Source of the DNA: Actinomadura pelletieri DSM 43383 | GTDB taxonomy: Bacteria > Actinomycetota > Actinomycetes > Streptosporangiales > Streptosporangiaceae | Direction of reading: 5' to 3' | DNA: 64,000 bases | Assembly (NCBI RefSeq): GCF_003634705.1 | Contig: NZ_RBWU01000001.1 | Location: forward strand, 1,404,194 to 1,468,193 | In this document: positions 51,609-61,063 of the stretch, piece after piece | How the letters are laid out: every line of letters starts with the position of its first letter | How positions within the stretch are numbered: the stretch's first letter is position 1 | The notes under the pieces: generated by a model | Told to the model about the DNA's origin: nothing | Database searches by the model: none | The model's input: only the letters and a program-made list of their open reading frames with translations | Made by a program: the position numbers and the translations under genes

Positions 51609-52295
51609 TCAGCGAGTACCGCCGATGGGCGGGTTGGGATCGCGCGGGCTCACCAGACCGCTCTGATAAGCGAACACGACGAGCTGGGCGCGGTCACGCG
51701 CGCCGAGCTTGGTCATCGCCCTGCTGACGTGGGTCTTGGCCGTGGTGGGGCTGAGCACCATGGTCTCGGCGATCTCGTCGTTGTTCAGTCCGTAGGCGAC
51801 CAAGGCGACGACTTCACGTTCCCGGTTGGTCAGCGTCTCCATCCCCACCGCGGACAGCACGTCCGGCGGCCGGGCGACGAACTCGCTGATCAGCCGCCGG
51901 GTGACCGCGGGGGAGAGCAGCGCGTCCCCGCGCTCGGCCACCCGCAGCGCCTGGATCAGCTCGGCGGGATGGGTGTCCTTGAGCAGGAAGCCGCTCGCGC
52001 CGGCCCGCAGCGCGCGGAAGATGTACTCGTCCAGCCCGTAGTTGGTGAGGATGACGACGCGGACGCCGGCCAACCGCTCGTCGGCGACGATCTGCCGGGT
52101 CGCCTCGATGCCGTCGAGCACCGGCATCTGGATGTCGACCAGCGCGATGTCCGGACGGTGCTCCACGGCCAGCGCGATCGCCTGCCGCCCGTCGGCGGCC
52201 TCGGCGACCACTTCGATGTCGTCCTCCGAGTCGAGCAGCGACCGGATCCCGCTGCGGATCAGCACCTGGTCGTCGGCCAGCAGGACACGGATCAT
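51609..52295 (-). CDS. NarL/FixJ-type response regulator
   Basis: 228 residues, ATG 52295. Receiver domain with phospho-acceptor Asp54 (VDIQMPVLDGIEAT) and ILTNYGLDEYIFRALRAGAS plus Lys in FLLKDTHPAE. C-terminal LuxR-type HTH: ETLTNREREVVALVAYGLNN then EIAETMVLSPTTAKTHVSRA. Its ATG overlaps the histidine kinase stop by four bases, so the two are one operon. DNA target unknown; the divergent berberine-bridge oxidase gene upstream of the kinase is a candidate. Confidence 0.92.
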   Translation of the reverse strand: MIRVLLADDQVLIRSGIRSLLDSEDDIEVVAEAADGRQAIALAVEHRPDIALVDIQMPVLDGIEATRQIVADERLAGVRVVILTNYGLDEYIFRALRAGASGFLLKDTHPAELIQALRVAERGDALLSPAVTRRLISEFVARPPDVLSAVGMETLTNREREVVALVAYGLNNDEIAETMVLSPTTAKTHVSRAMTKLGARDRAQLVVFAYQSGLVSPRDPNPPIGGTR

Positions 52296-53062
52296 GCCGC
52301 CGCCCGGATCGGCAGTTCGGCGCGCACCCGGAAGCCGCCGTCCTCGCGCGGCCCGGCCTGCAGACGGCCGCCGAGCGCGGTGGCCCGTTCGCGCATGCCG
52401 ATCAGGCCGAGCCCCTGACCCGCCGATGGGACGCTGGTCACGGCACCGTCATTGTCCACCTGGACGATCAGCTCGTCCGTCCCGTACCGCACCTGAACCG
52501 TGGTGCTCGCCCCCGCGGCGTGCCGCGAGACATTGGTGAGCGCCTCCTGCACGATGCGGTACGCGGCCTGGTCGATGTCACGCGCCAGCCGGGACGGCGT
52601 ACCGGTCACCGACACGGTGACCTGCAGCCCGGCCGTGCGCGCCCGTGCCACCAAACTCTCCAACTGGCCGAGCCCGCTGCTCGCGCCGTCCTCGTCGGCT
52701 CGCAGCACACTGAGCGTGGCCCGCAGTTCCCTGGCGGCGTCCGCGCTGGCCTCCTGGATCGCCATTAGCGCGGGCGGCACCTCCTCACCGCGCTTGCCCG
52801 CCAGATGCACCTCGACACCGGCATGCACCTGAATCACCGAAATGCTGTGCGTGAGCGAATCGTGCAGTTCCCGGGCGATGCGCAACCGCTCCTCCACGGC
52901 CCGGCGCCTGGCGGCCTCGTCTTTGGTCCGCTCCGCCTCTTCGGCGCGCTGCTCCACCTCGCGCAGGTGAAGCAGCCACATGCGGGCGGCGACGAGCATG
53001 ACGCCCGCGGAGATGAGCCATCCGGCCCCGTAGAGCCTCCGCAAGCCGCGATCGGTACGCAT
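52292..53062 (-). CDS. Short sensor histidine kinase (HisKA_3 type)
   Basis: 256 residues from ATG 53062 (frame open to 53119). A single hydrophobic segment (~12-30), then a coiled coil (EVEQRAEEAERTKDEAARRR), the HisKA_3 dimer/phospho-acceptor RIARELHDSLTHSISVIQVH with His67, N-box VQEALTNVSRHA, and G-box GQGLGLIGMRERATALGG. The usual four-helix N-terminal membrane part of this class is missing, so the sensor region is unusually small; possibly a truncated gene. Paired with the response regulator. Confidence 0.88.
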   Translation of the reverse strand: MRTDRGLRRLYGAGWLISAGVMLVAARMWLLHLREVEQRAEEAERTKDEAARRRAVEERLRIARELHDSLTHSISVIQVHAGVEVHLAGKRGEEVPPALMAIQEASADAARELRATLSVLRADEDGASSGLGQLESLVARARTAGLQVTVSVTGTPSRLARDIDQAAYRIVQEALTNVSRHAAGASTTVQVRYGTDELIVQVDNDGAVTSVPSAGQGLGLIGMRERATALGGRLQAGPREDGGFRVRAELPIRAAA

Positions 53063-53228
53063 TCTCCGAGAATACGGGCCGGTTCCGCGGGCGCGTCCTC
53101 CCGCCGGACCCATTGCCACCTACTCCCGGGGTAGTACACGGGCGGACGACTGACTCCCCGCTGAGCAGGAGAAAGACACACCCTGTACCGGACGACCGAG
53201 GACCTTCACGGTCGGCAGCATCGTCCCC

Positions 53229-54572
53229 ATGACACAGATATCGAGCAACGAACGTCCCGTAGCGGCGCTGGACAAGGTCGCGGAAGTACTAAGGCCGGGG
53301 GACGAGGGTTACGCCGATTCCGCGGCGGCTCTCTTCGCCGAGGGCACGCCCGACCTGGTCGTCCGTCCCCGCGACGCGGCCGGGGTGGCGGCGGCGCTGC
53401 GCCATGCGTCCGACACCGGGCTGGCCGTGACGGTGCGATCCGGCGGACACAGCATGGCGGGCCTCAGCACCAACACCGACGGAATGATCATCGACACCCG
53501 CCGGATCAACGAGGTGCGCCTGCTGGACCCGGTCTCCGGGCGGGTCCGCGTCGGTGCGGGCGCGACCTGGGGCGCGGTGGCCGCCGCGCTGGACCGGCAC
53601 GGACTGGGGCTGACCGCGGGAGACACCAAGCAGGTCGGTGTGGGCGGACTGACACTGGGAGGCGGCATCGGCTGGATGGTCCGCCGGCACGGGCTGGCCA
53701 TCGACAGCCTGGCGGCGGTTCAGCTGGTCACCGCGGACGGCCGACTGATCGGAGCGGACGCCGTCGAGCACGCCGACCTGTTCTGGGCGCTGCGTGGCGG
53801 CGGCGGCAACTTCGGCGTCGCGGTCGGCTTCGACTTCATCGCCCGACCGATCAGGTCCGTCCACTTCGGAACGATCAGCTACCAAACCGACGACCTGCCA
53901 GAACTCATCGCCGGCTGGCGCGACCTGATGCGGGCCGCCAACGAGAGACTGACCACGACGCTCAGCTTCATGCCGGCGATGCCCGGACATCCCCCGAGCG
54001 TCACACTGACATGCTGCTACGCCAGTTCGGACGACGACGAGGCGGAACAGGCGCTGCGCCCGTTCCGAGCACTCACCAAGGTCACATCCGACGACATCGC
54101 CGCCATGCCCTACGCCGAAGTGCTTGAGGACGCAGGCCCGCTGCCTCCCGGCCTGCGCATGGAAGTCCGCAACACCTTCTTCGACACACTCAACGACGCA
54201 CGTATCACCGCCGTCCACGAACTGTTCACCGCCGGCGGAGCGGCACTCTCACTACGCAGCCTGGGCGGCGCGACCGCCCGCGTCAGCCATGACGCGACCG
54301 CCTTCGCCCACCGGGACGCCGAAGTCATGGTGGCGGCCGCCTTCCTCATCCCGGACGCCGCGCCCCCCGGTCTCCTGGACGAAGCGATGCGCCGATGGTC
54401 GCAGGTAAGCGCCCTGGGCTCAGGCGCTTACGTAGGCTTCCTCGGCTCGGCCGACCCCGCAGACGTCGCGGCGGCCTACCCACCGGACACCTACCGGCGC
54501 CTGGCCGCAGTCAAACGCCGCTACGACCCCACCAACGTGTTCCGCCGCACCCACAACGTCCTCCCTGCCTAA
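53229..54572 (+). CDS. Berberine bridge enzyme-type FAD-linked oxidoreductase
   Basis: 447 residues, ATG 53229. FAD_binding_4 domain: VTVRSGGHSMAGLST with His74 as likely covalent FAD attachment, DTKQVGVGGLTLGGGIGWMV and ADLFWALRGGGGNFGVAVGF. BBE-like C-terminus: AVKRRYDPTNVFRRTHNV. No signal peptide. Oxidises an alcohol, sugar or secondary metabolite with O2. Diverges from the two-component system, so that system may regulate it. A strong hairpin terminator lies at 54633-54655. Confidence 0.88.
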   Translation: MTQISSNERPVAALDKVAEVLRPGDEGYADSAAALFAEGTPDLVVRPRDAAGVAAALRHASDTGLAVTVRSGGHSMAGLSTNTDGMIIDTRRINEVRLLDPVSGRVRVGAGATWGAVAAALDRHGLGLTAGDTKQVGVGGLTLGGGIGWMVRRHGLAIDSLAAVQLVTADGRLIGADAVEHADLFWALRGGGGNFGVAVGFDFIARPIRSVHFGTISYQTDDLPELIAGWRDLMRAANERLTTTLSFMPAMPGHPPSVTLTCCYASSDDDEAEQALRPFRALTKVTSDDIAAMPYAEVLEDAGPLPPGLRMEVRNTFFDTLNDARITAVHELFTAGGAALSLRSLGGATARVSHDATAFAHRDAEVMVAAAFLIPDAAPPGLLDEAMRRWSQVSALGSGAYVGFLGSADPADVAAAYPPDTYRRLAAVKRRYDPTNVFRRTHNVLPA

Positions 54573-54632
54573 CCCGGAAGGAGGGCACCGCTGCGGATGC
54601 TGGACCGGAGCCATGCTCACCGTTCGGCCAAC

Positions 54633-54655
54633 GGGGCCGCCTTCGGAGCGGCCCC
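54633..54655 (+). terminator. GC-rich hairpin terminator after the BBE-type gene
   Basis: GGGGCCGC-cttcgga-GCGGCCCC: 8-bp perfect stem with a UUCG-like loop, 60 bases after the oxidase stop. No T-run, but such I-shaped terminators are usual in actinobacteria. Confidence 0.65.
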
Positions 54656-54984
54656 AACGATTTCGCCGTTCGTGGTGCCAGCGTGGGAGTGGGGACAACA
54701 GTGAACCGGAATGGTGATCCATGCTGGCGCGACGGTTTCCTACCACTCGGCATCCACCGCTAGGTAGTTGCGGTAACGCCTCCGTCTCCCTCACCGCACT
54801 CCGCGAGGAGCCTGCCGGGCATGAAGACGATCAACCGCCTACGACACCAAGCCCGATGCCAGCTCAACTCGGTGCTGCTCGACCCAGGCATTGAGCGGCC
54901 TGCACCTCACCAACGACTCCAGCCCCCCGAAGACGGACCATCGCCGACTGCGGCAGCCGCAGCGATGCCACGCCAACGGCGGTC

Positions 54985-55104
54985 CAGTTGATGAACGAAC
55001 TCTGCACGTGCGGGAGGTCGTCGATGCACAGTGTCACCAACACGGACACTGACGTTCACGAATCCACCAGGCAGCGAGAACTCAGATACCCAACCATCTT
55101 GCCG
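54985..55104 (-). pseudogene. Phosphotransferase (APH-like) gene fragment, copy A
   Basis: Minus-strand translation gives LPGGFVNVSVRVGDTVHRRP and PARAEFVHQL, almost identical to the N-terminus of copy B at 57036-57468; about 110 bases match at roughly 85%. The rest of the gene is absent. It lies ~700 bases upstream of an ECF sigma gene, with copy B directly after the anti-sigma gene, so the two copies flank that module in the same orientation. Confidence 0.6.
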
Positions 55105-55808
55105 GGCCTCTACCGCATATTCGCAACAACGTGCCCGTCACCACCCGGCGAGACAAGCGCCGCACCCAACCCACCCTCTTCACCAAGGTCTGCCACCCCG
55201 AATCACCATCAACGAACGCCCCGTCCACCACGGAAATGACCCCGTCTACCTCACCCACCACGCCGCCCCCTCGTCATGCTGAGGGGGCTCGGTGACGGGC
55301 GGCGGTATCGGTGTCAGGGTGGGTGACCGGTAGGGCTGTGCGGTTGGGCGGTGGTGAGAAGGTCGACGAGGCCGCCGACCGTTCGCACGCCGAGACGGCT
55401 CACCGGCAATCAGTGGTTACGATGCGTCTGTTCATCGTGAGGGAATTTCGCGCGATCGAGGGAGCCAGTTGGCGGTGGACGCGGAGGAGGCTACCTGTAG
55501 GTGGAGTTCGTACGCGCCTCCGGGTTCCAACCGCGTCAGAGCCGTCCAGGCTCGTAGTCAGCGAACGCGTTAGCACCCCCCCGCCTGCCCTCACCGCCGA
55601 CCGGGATGCTCGTTCGAGCGCACGGCGAGACGGTGGGACGGACAGATTCGCGCGAACCGCCGCCAGGCTTCCGGAAGTCCAGAGCGTCGCGAAGCCCTCT
55701 GGTTCGACTCGTTCAACCGGTCGACTTGTCGATCCCTCTTGATACAGCGGTTGCAGCCCGGTCGATCTCGACTGCAACGTCGGCGCCCGCCGCCACGACA
55801 CAGAAGGC
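55105..55808. other. Gene-poor stretch before the sigma factor gene
   Basis: Only short frames without family features or codon bias. It contains the hairpin at 55265-55288. A promoter for the sigma gene should lie near its end; no ECF consensus was recognised. Nothing else identified. Confidence 0.4.
55265..55288. terminator. GC-rich hairpin
   Basis: GCCCCCTC-gtcatgct-GAGGGGGC, an 8-bp perfect stem. It could terminate transcription from either side in this decayed area. Confidence 0.5.
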
Positions 55809-56270
55809 ATGACGGAAACGATAAGAACGGATCCGCCTGACCTCGAACGGGTGTACAGAGAGCAGCGTCCGGACTTGATACGTCTGGGCTTCTTGCTGAC
55901 CGGGTCGCGTGAGCATGCCGAGGACCTCGTTCAGGCCGCCTTCGCCACGGCGTGTGAGAACTGGGAGCAGATCGACAAGCCGTCCGCGTATCTCAAACGT
56001 GCCGTGGTGAACCGGGCCAACGACCTGCACCGGCGGCGATTTCGCGAGCGCGGCCGACGAGTCTCCGAGCCCACGACCCACATCCCCGAAGTCGATGAGA
56101 CCTGGAGACTCATCAAGCAACTGCCGTCCAGGCAGCGGATCGTCATCGTCCTGCACTTCTACGAAGACATGCAGCTGATCCAGATTGCCGAACTCCTCGC
56201 CAGGCCGCCGAGCACCATCCGGTCCGATCTCAAGCGCGCCCTCGATCGACTCAGGAAGGTGATCCAATGA
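55809..56270 (+). CDS. SigE-family RNA polymerase ECF sigma factor
   Basis: 153 residues, ATG 55809. Region 2: RPDLIRLGFLLTGSREHAED then LVQAAFATACENWEQI; region 4: LPSRQRIVIVLHFYEDMQLI and AELLARPPSTIRSDLKRALD. Short SigE-type sigma of the kind common in actinobacteria. The anti-sigma-like gene overlaps its stop by four bases. Its regulon is unknown; it probably controls its own operon. Flanked by two phosphotransferase fragments. Confidence 0.9.
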   Translation: MTETIRTDPPDLERVYREQRPDLIRLGFLLTGSREHAEDLVQAAFATACENWEQIDKPSAYLKRAVVNRANDLHRRRFRERGRRVSEPTTHIPEVDETWRLIKQLPSRQRIVIVLHFYEDMQLIQIAELLARPPSTIRSDLKRALDRLRKVIQ

Positions 56271-57016
56271 ACGAACGAAGCGTCCCCGTAGACCCCGAAC
56301 TCGACGCCCACCTGCGCAACACGTTGACCGCAGTCGCCATGACGGTCGATACCCTCCCGGTCAGGCCAGAACGTACTTCCCGCCGCCGCCGCCGCCGTCG
56401 TCGTCGCGTCGTCCTCGCAGCCGGGCTGACAACGCTTGCCGTACCGACACTCGGTTTCGTTTATCTCCATTCCGGGCCCGGAACCGTCGAACGACTCCCC
56501 ACCGAGCATGCGATCTTCCACGGAAAGTCCGGGGGAGACGAGTATTGGTTGGTCCCCACATTCCACAAGGATGTCTGCGGGAATCTCTTGCCCGGCGTCG
56601 AACTGGTCTCGAAGCGGCGGAACCCGATCGGCGCCGGCTGGGACACCGCTGGGGTCGGCTTCGAAGGCTTTCCGACCAAGGACGGCTGCCATGGCAAGCA
56701 GATCGAACCCAAGTCTCCTGACGAGGCTGATTGGTTGGCCACCCGCCTCGGGCGTAGGGATGATCGCACAAGCAACTGGGTCGTCGTCGGTGCTTTCCAT
56801 CCTCGAGTACGCAGCGTGCGCATCACCACGTCGGCGGGCGGACCGCGCATCGCGTCGACAGTCCCTCGTCCGGACGACCCGAATGGTCCCCGCTATTCCG
56901 CGATCACGGCACCCGGAGGCGCCACGTGGGCGAAGCTCACCTTGCTGGACGAACGAGGAATTCCCATTCCCGGCGGTGTACGCGACTTCGACCTGCGTGG
57001 ACGGCAGAAGAACTGA
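56267..57016 (+). CDS. Putative anti-sigma membrane protein of the SigE-type pair
   Basis: 249 residues, ATG 56267 overlapping the sigma stop. A basic Arg-rich segment (~37-48), one transmembrane helix (VVLAAGLTTLAVPTLGFVYL) and an extracytoplasmic C-terminal domain of ~180 residues with two to three Cys. N-terminal ~35 residues lie in the cytosol and may bind the sigma factor. Not a canonical ZAS anti-sigma (no HX3CX2C). Role as sensor or anti-sigma rests on gene order. Confidence 0.72.
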   Translation: MNERSVPVDPELDAHLRNTLTAVAMTVDTLPVRPERTSRRRRRRRRRVVLAAGLTTLAVPTLGFVYLHSGPGTVERLPTEHAIFHGKSGGDEYWLVPTFHKDVCGNLLPGVELVSKRRNPIGAGWDTAGVGFEGFPTKDGCHGKQIEPKSPDEADWLATRLGRRDDRTSNWVVVGAFHPRVRSVRITTSAGGPRIASTVPRPDDPNGPRYSAITAPGGATWAKLTLLDERGIPIPGGVRDFDLRGRQKN

Positions 57017-57035
57017 CCGTAAGGAAGGAGACCCC

Positions 57036-57468
57036 GCCGCCCAGGGGCGGCCAAATCCCAGTCGATGAACGCGACCGGACGCAGCCCCGCACCCGCATCC
57101 CGATACACCGTGTTCTTCAGCGACAGGTCATTGTGGTAAATCACCTCTTCACCGCCCGCCAGAGCCGTCTCGGCCGTCAAGTCGTGGAACTCCCGGACCA
57201 GTTCGGCGACCCGCGCCAGACTCTCATCACTGCCGACCCCGGAAGGCTGAACCGGCTCCCACGCCACATGCCCCTCAACGAAGCCCAGCACCTCGCGACC
57301 TTGCTCGTCCATCCCCAAGAACCGCGGCGCCCCGTCCCACCGGACCCGCTCCAACAGCACAAGGAGCTGATGAACGAACTCCGCACGAGCGGCAGGCCGC
57401 CGACGCACCGTGTCACCAACACGAACACTGACGTTCACAAAGCCACCAGGCAGCGAAGACTCAGCCAC
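57036..57468 (-). pseudogene. Phosphotransferase (APH-like) gene, 3'-truncated, copy B
   Basis: Minus-strand frame from GTG 57468: LPGGFVNVSVRVGDTVRRRP, WDGAPRFLGMDEQGREVLGF, VAELVREFHDLTAE, then YHNDLSLKNTVYR (catalytic loop) and VAFIDWDLAAPGRR, all APH/choline-kinase-type. After the last motif the frame runs into the antisense of the anti-sigma gene, so ~60 C-terminal residues are missing. Catalytic residues are present, but the helical lid is gone; probably inactive. Confidence 0.65.
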
Positions 57469-57556
57469 ACCCCCATCCTGCCGCCCACCTTCGTCATGGC
57501 TAAGGCTTCGGACGGCTACGGAGCCGGGGACGGGCCAGGCGACCCGTCCCGCCTCG

Positions 57557-57663
57557 CTGCTGCTTCACGTGACCATCGTCCGGCACCGTGACATCGGATT
57601 CACCATGACGATCTACGCTCACACTTCGCTCGACGACAAGAGGACGGCTACGGAAGCTACGGG
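57557..57663 (+). mobile_element. Tyrosine recombinase (integrase) C-terminal remnant
   Basis: The frame reads TMTIYAHTSLDDKRTA, preceded by HRDIGF, the usual tail of XerD/phage integrases (H-x-D-I-x-x-T-x-x-I-Y-x-H-T), where the Tyr of IYAHT is the nucleophile. No upstream catalytic domain remains. This suggests an integrated element was lost from here. Confidence 0.55.
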
Positions 57664-57771
57664 ATGCGCCCGGCCCGAAACCAGGCGCCGTTTCGACCCT
57701 TTTGCGGCAACGTCCACGGCAATCGGGGGCGCCCCATCGAACGCCAGGTGACCATAAGACCTGAGGTGTAT

Positions 57772-58506
57772 TCAGGGGATGGTTGGTTTGCGGGCGGTGA
57801 GCAGGCGGGTCGGGACCCAGGGACTGCCCCACCACGCGCGCCAACCGAGGCCGCGCACATGGATGTCCTGGGCGTCTAGCCGGGTAAGCACCGCGGCGTA
57901 CTCGCGGGGGGTCCGCGCCAGGTCGGCGATCAGCAGGCGACCGCCCGGCCGTAGCACCCGGTACGCCTCGGTGATCGCTTGTGCGCGAGCGTCCGAGCCG
58001 AAGATGGTGTGCACCGTCAGGCTGGACACCACCAGGTCGAAGCTTGCCTCCGCGTACGGGAGTCTGCGCAGGTCACCCGCTTGTACGTGCACACGGTCGG
58101 CGACGCCTTCGGCTTGGGCGTTGCGCAGGGTCGCCGCGGGGGTGTTGCCGGACTGGTCCCGTCCGCGCCAAAGGTCCACGCCGACCGCCCGGCCCCGCGG
58201 GAGGTGCCGGGCCGCGGCCAACAGGACGGCGCCGCGTCCGCAGCCGAGGTCCAGCAGCCGTTCGTCGCCACGCAGGTCCAACTCGTCCAGCACGTCCCGC
58301 CAGACCAGGAACTTGCCGCGCAGGGTGGTGTGCAGGCTCAAGGCCAGACATCCCGCCAGCAGGGTCCCCGAGACCAACGCGGGCAGCGCGGCGGCCAGAT
58401 CGGCGGTGACCGCCATCACCAGCCCGGTCACCCAGAACCCCAACACGACTAAGCCCACGAAGCTGAACCCGTAGGGCGCATCCATCCCATACCGCGCGCC
58501 AGACAT
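57772..58506 (-). CDS. Membrane-anchored class I SAM-dependent methyltransferase
   Basis: 244 residues, ATG 58506. Two N-terminal hydrophobic helices (~14-60), then LVWRDVLDELDLRGDERLLD followed by LGCGRGAVLLAAA (motif I), VQAGDLRRLPYAEASFDLVV and AYRVLRPGGRLLIADLARTP. Methyltransferase-11/UbiE-like core behind a membrane anchor, so a lipid or membrane-embedded acceptor is likely. Stands alone between decayed DNA on both sides. Confidence 0.82.
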   Translation of the reverse strand: MSGARYGMDAPYGFSFVGLVVLGFWVTGLVMAVTADLAAALPALVSGTLLAGCLALSLHTTLRGKFLVWRDVLDELDLRGDERLLDLGCGRGAVLLAAARHLPRGRAVGVDLWRGRDQSGNTPAATLRNAQAEGVADRVHVQAGDLRRLPYAEASFDLVVSSLTVHTIFGSDARAQAITEAYRVLRPGGRLLIADLARTPREYAAVLTRLDAQDIHVRGLGWRAWWGSPWVPTRLLTARKPTIP

Positions 58507-58924
58507 CCCGCCACTTTGCCACGAACCCGGCCGCCCGAGGGCCGACTACGCCGCACAGGCCCCCGCCGACCGGTACCCGACCCCGCGACCTCCCCGACCA
58601 CGGGCATGAGCTGCTCACCGAGACCGATCGCACGCCGGACGCCACCCCAGACCCGTATTCGGCTCGCTTGCGCCCGCTGCCCCTTCTTCCTGCCTAAACA
58701 GGCCAACGCTGGCCGCTTCTGGAAGTCAAGTTCGACGACGACAAACGCGAAGCCCGCGCGACCCGCGACGCACTCGCCGAATGGCCGGCTGAAGCCTCCA
58801 CCCAGCCGTCCCGCCCTTCTCAGCTAGGAAATACGAGCGCCTTCATCTTGCTCACAACGCTCCGGGACAGCCTTCCCGGACGCGGGTCATGACCAGTTTT
58901 GCCCGCATTCGACCTGCCGCCGGT
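58507..58924. other. Non-coding stretch
   Basis: Low-quality frames only. One short plus-strand stretch (58717-58825) has coding-like codon bias (LLEVKFDDDKREARATRDAL) but no start or partner; it could be a gene remnant. Confidence 0.3.
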
Positions 58925-59656
58925 TCACCACAGGTCATGGACCACACTGCTCCAACCGAGGCAGGGAGCCGAAGGCCAGTCCGGCCGCACACCGGAACGG
59001 GCCATCTCTCGGCCGTCCTCGAACGCGTCCCGATACATCGGGCGGATCTCTACGGCACGCTCGAGAATCAGCCTTGCCTGCTCCCGCTCTCCCCGACTGA
59101 TCGCGAACTCGACCAGGTCGGGTGCCACCGTCCTGACCAGGTGTTCAGAGGCGACCTCGGCCAGCCGGGCGGCATCCATCGTGTTGTGGAACCACGGCGA
59201 GATGATCTCGTGAATGTGGTCAGTCCACGCCTCTGTCCGGCTGATCCGTCCCTCCGGCTGCGACAACTCCACCGAATACCTCGACGTCAGGTCGAGGAAG
59301 CTGCTGGCACACAAGAGGTCTTGAAGCTCCTCCGCCCGCGCGAGGCACAGCTCGGGATGCGCACGCCGCCAGGCACCGAGCGCCGAGTCGAAAACCGCGA
59401 GACTTTCCACCCAGACCTCGGTCCAACGACCCGCACGATTCCGATACGACGACGTCAGGATCACCTGCTCCCGACGCCCGCCCACTCGGCGTTCCCACGA
59501 CTTTCGCGACCGCACCCAGGCGAAGCCCTCGCCGGCCCATCGATCGGCGACCCACAGCCCGACCGCCTGAACCACCTCGCTGGAAAGCCGAGCTCTCACC
59601 AGGAGATCACCGACGTCTCTCGGACGGTCGTCGCCATCTGCCTTAACCATTGACAT
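58925..59656 (-). CDS. Hypothetical protein
   Basis: 243 residues from ATG 59656 (frame open to 59884, probably not coding). Not recognised. LVRARLSSEVVQAVGLWVAD, RWAGEGFAWVRSRKSWERRV and TEVWVESLAVFDSALGAWRR suggest a soluble protein with mixed helix/strand content; the C-terminal third is helical with TPR-like periodicity (LVEFAISRGEREQARLILER). GC3 is typical. Function unknown. Confidence 0.55.
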   Translation of the reverse strand: MSMVKADGDDRPRDVGDLLVRARLSSEVVQAVGLWVADRWAGEGFAWVRSRKSWERRVGGRREQVILTSSYRNRAGRWTEVWVESLAVFDSALGAWRRAHPELCLARAEELQDLLCASSFLDLTSRYSVELSQPEGRISRTEAWTDHIHEIISPWFHNTMDAARLAEVASEHLVRTVAPDLVEFAISRGEREQARLILERAVEIRPMYRDAFEDGREMARSGVRPDWPSAPCLGWSSVVHDLW

Positions 59657-60501
59657 AGCATGCCCGACCCGGCAGAACGCGGAGTCACCTCGAGTCGACC
59701 GTGACCCCATATCCGCAATAACGCGCTCTCTCGACGACGCCATCCCCCGAGTGAGGACGTGCCGCAGTGGGTGTTGCGGGCACTCGTCGGAAATGATCTG
59801 GCAGCGGAGGAAGTTAATTGGATCCTTTCTGGCGTTGTTTTCAGAGGTTCCCGTGGCGAAATTTGAAAAGCGGATCGCATTCATCGTCCTGGATCTGAAG
59901 AGGGGCGTCGGGGGTGCTTCCTATTAAGGAGCGCGGGAGCGGGCTGAACTGACCGAACAGACCTACATGTTGCGGCTGGCAAGCGGTTGGCCCACGTGCA
60001 AAGGAAGGGCTGATCCATGGCGGGGCCCCGGCGCTGGGTGCGCCGAGACTTTGTCGTTGAGGGGTGGTGATGGCCTGCCGCTCCGTCAAATGTCCAGGCA
60101 GCTGCGATCCGCCAGTCGGTATGTCGCTGGCAGCCTGGGTTTCGGCACTTGATGTCGCGATCTCCCCCTCGGACAGATACCTCGCCACGCGTTCGTCAGC
60201 CAGCAGATCACTGGCGCCCAGACCGTCAGTCGAACACCGCCAGGGTCGCAACGACGAAGCTGCCGCGGTTGCGAATCACTGATGAGCGCGATGTCGGCCT
60301 CAGTATCACGGAACACGTGAACCAGCCGTCCGCCCCCGCGTACACCGCGATCTCGGCGTCTTAATCGCCTCGGCGCGCGCGACGCCAGTCGCCAGCCCTC
60401 GTCCACCGTTGTGACCACCACCTGGAGCGGCATGGTCGTTGGTCTCTGGCGTGACGCAGGGGTGTGGCCCCACAGCGGGCGTCTCTCTGGGACCCTGATC
60501 G
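59657..60501. other. Degenerate stretch without a recognisable gene
   Basis: Short overlapping frames on both strands; none shows a family motif or consistent codon bias. A 39-codon minus-strand frame (YAGADGWFTCSVILRPTSRS region, ~60240-60380) is coding-like but lacks a clear start. Probably decayed DNA. Confidence 0.35.
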
Positions 60502-60702
60502 CTAGCCGCCCTTCGCGCTCTTTCCGCGCTCGCCCAGGAGAAGCACTCCGATCCCGAGGATGCCGGTCGCGATGCCGACGAACGGCTGGTAGTCGTGCGC
60601 CCACTTCAGCAGGAACCCGAACTTCGCGTCGTCACTGAACATCCTGGCGATGGCCGAGCCAAAGCCCTGGATCATCATGATCACCCCGATGAATCCCCAC
60701 AT
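60502..60702 (-). CDS. Small two-helix membrane protein
   Basis: 66 residues from ATG 60702 (frame open to 60762). WGFIGVIMMIQGFGSAIARM and PFVGIATGILGIGVLLLG are two membrane helices with a charged loop between. No known family. RBS is weak for this start. Confidence 0.5.
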   Translation of the reverse strand: MWGFIGVIMMIQGFGSAIARMFSDDAKFGFLLKWAHDYQPFVGIATGILGIGVLLLGERGKSAKGG

Positions 60703-61046
60703 GGGATGAGTGTGTCGGCTTCGGAACGCCGGGCGATACGAGCCAAGGTCTAAAGCCTTCACGACTTTGGTTGTCGCGGAGCCGGCGACCGGCGCCGTCG
60801 CGACCCACGACCGGAGGAGCGCTAGCGGCCCAGCCGAATCGCAACGGCGCCTCGACGAGGCTCGAAATCACAAAAGGGAACGTGAGGGTGGAGGCTGAAG
60901 GAATGTAGCTGCGCAGAGGTCCTTCGAACGCCGCGTGAGGGCGGTACCTATCCGGGGATAGTTTTCTCTGTTCAAGCGGTGGACACCGTCGACGGTCAAC
61001 CCGTTATCGATGTTTTCGCTGGTCAGAGGACCTGTCTGGGCCGTGT
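60703..61046. other. Non-coding stretch
   Basis: No gene recognised between the small membrane protein gene and the IS1380 remnant. Confidence 0.3.
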
Positions 61047-61063
61047 TGGGATCGAACCGCCGA

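Noticed and set aside
58516..58827. 103-codon plus frame upstream of the membrane methyltransferase
   Set aside because: Arg/Pro-rich and without motif; no RBS.
60086..60604. 172-codon minus frame in the degenerate stretch
   Set aside because: Very Arg-rich, no family features, no codon bias; likely noise in decayed DNA.
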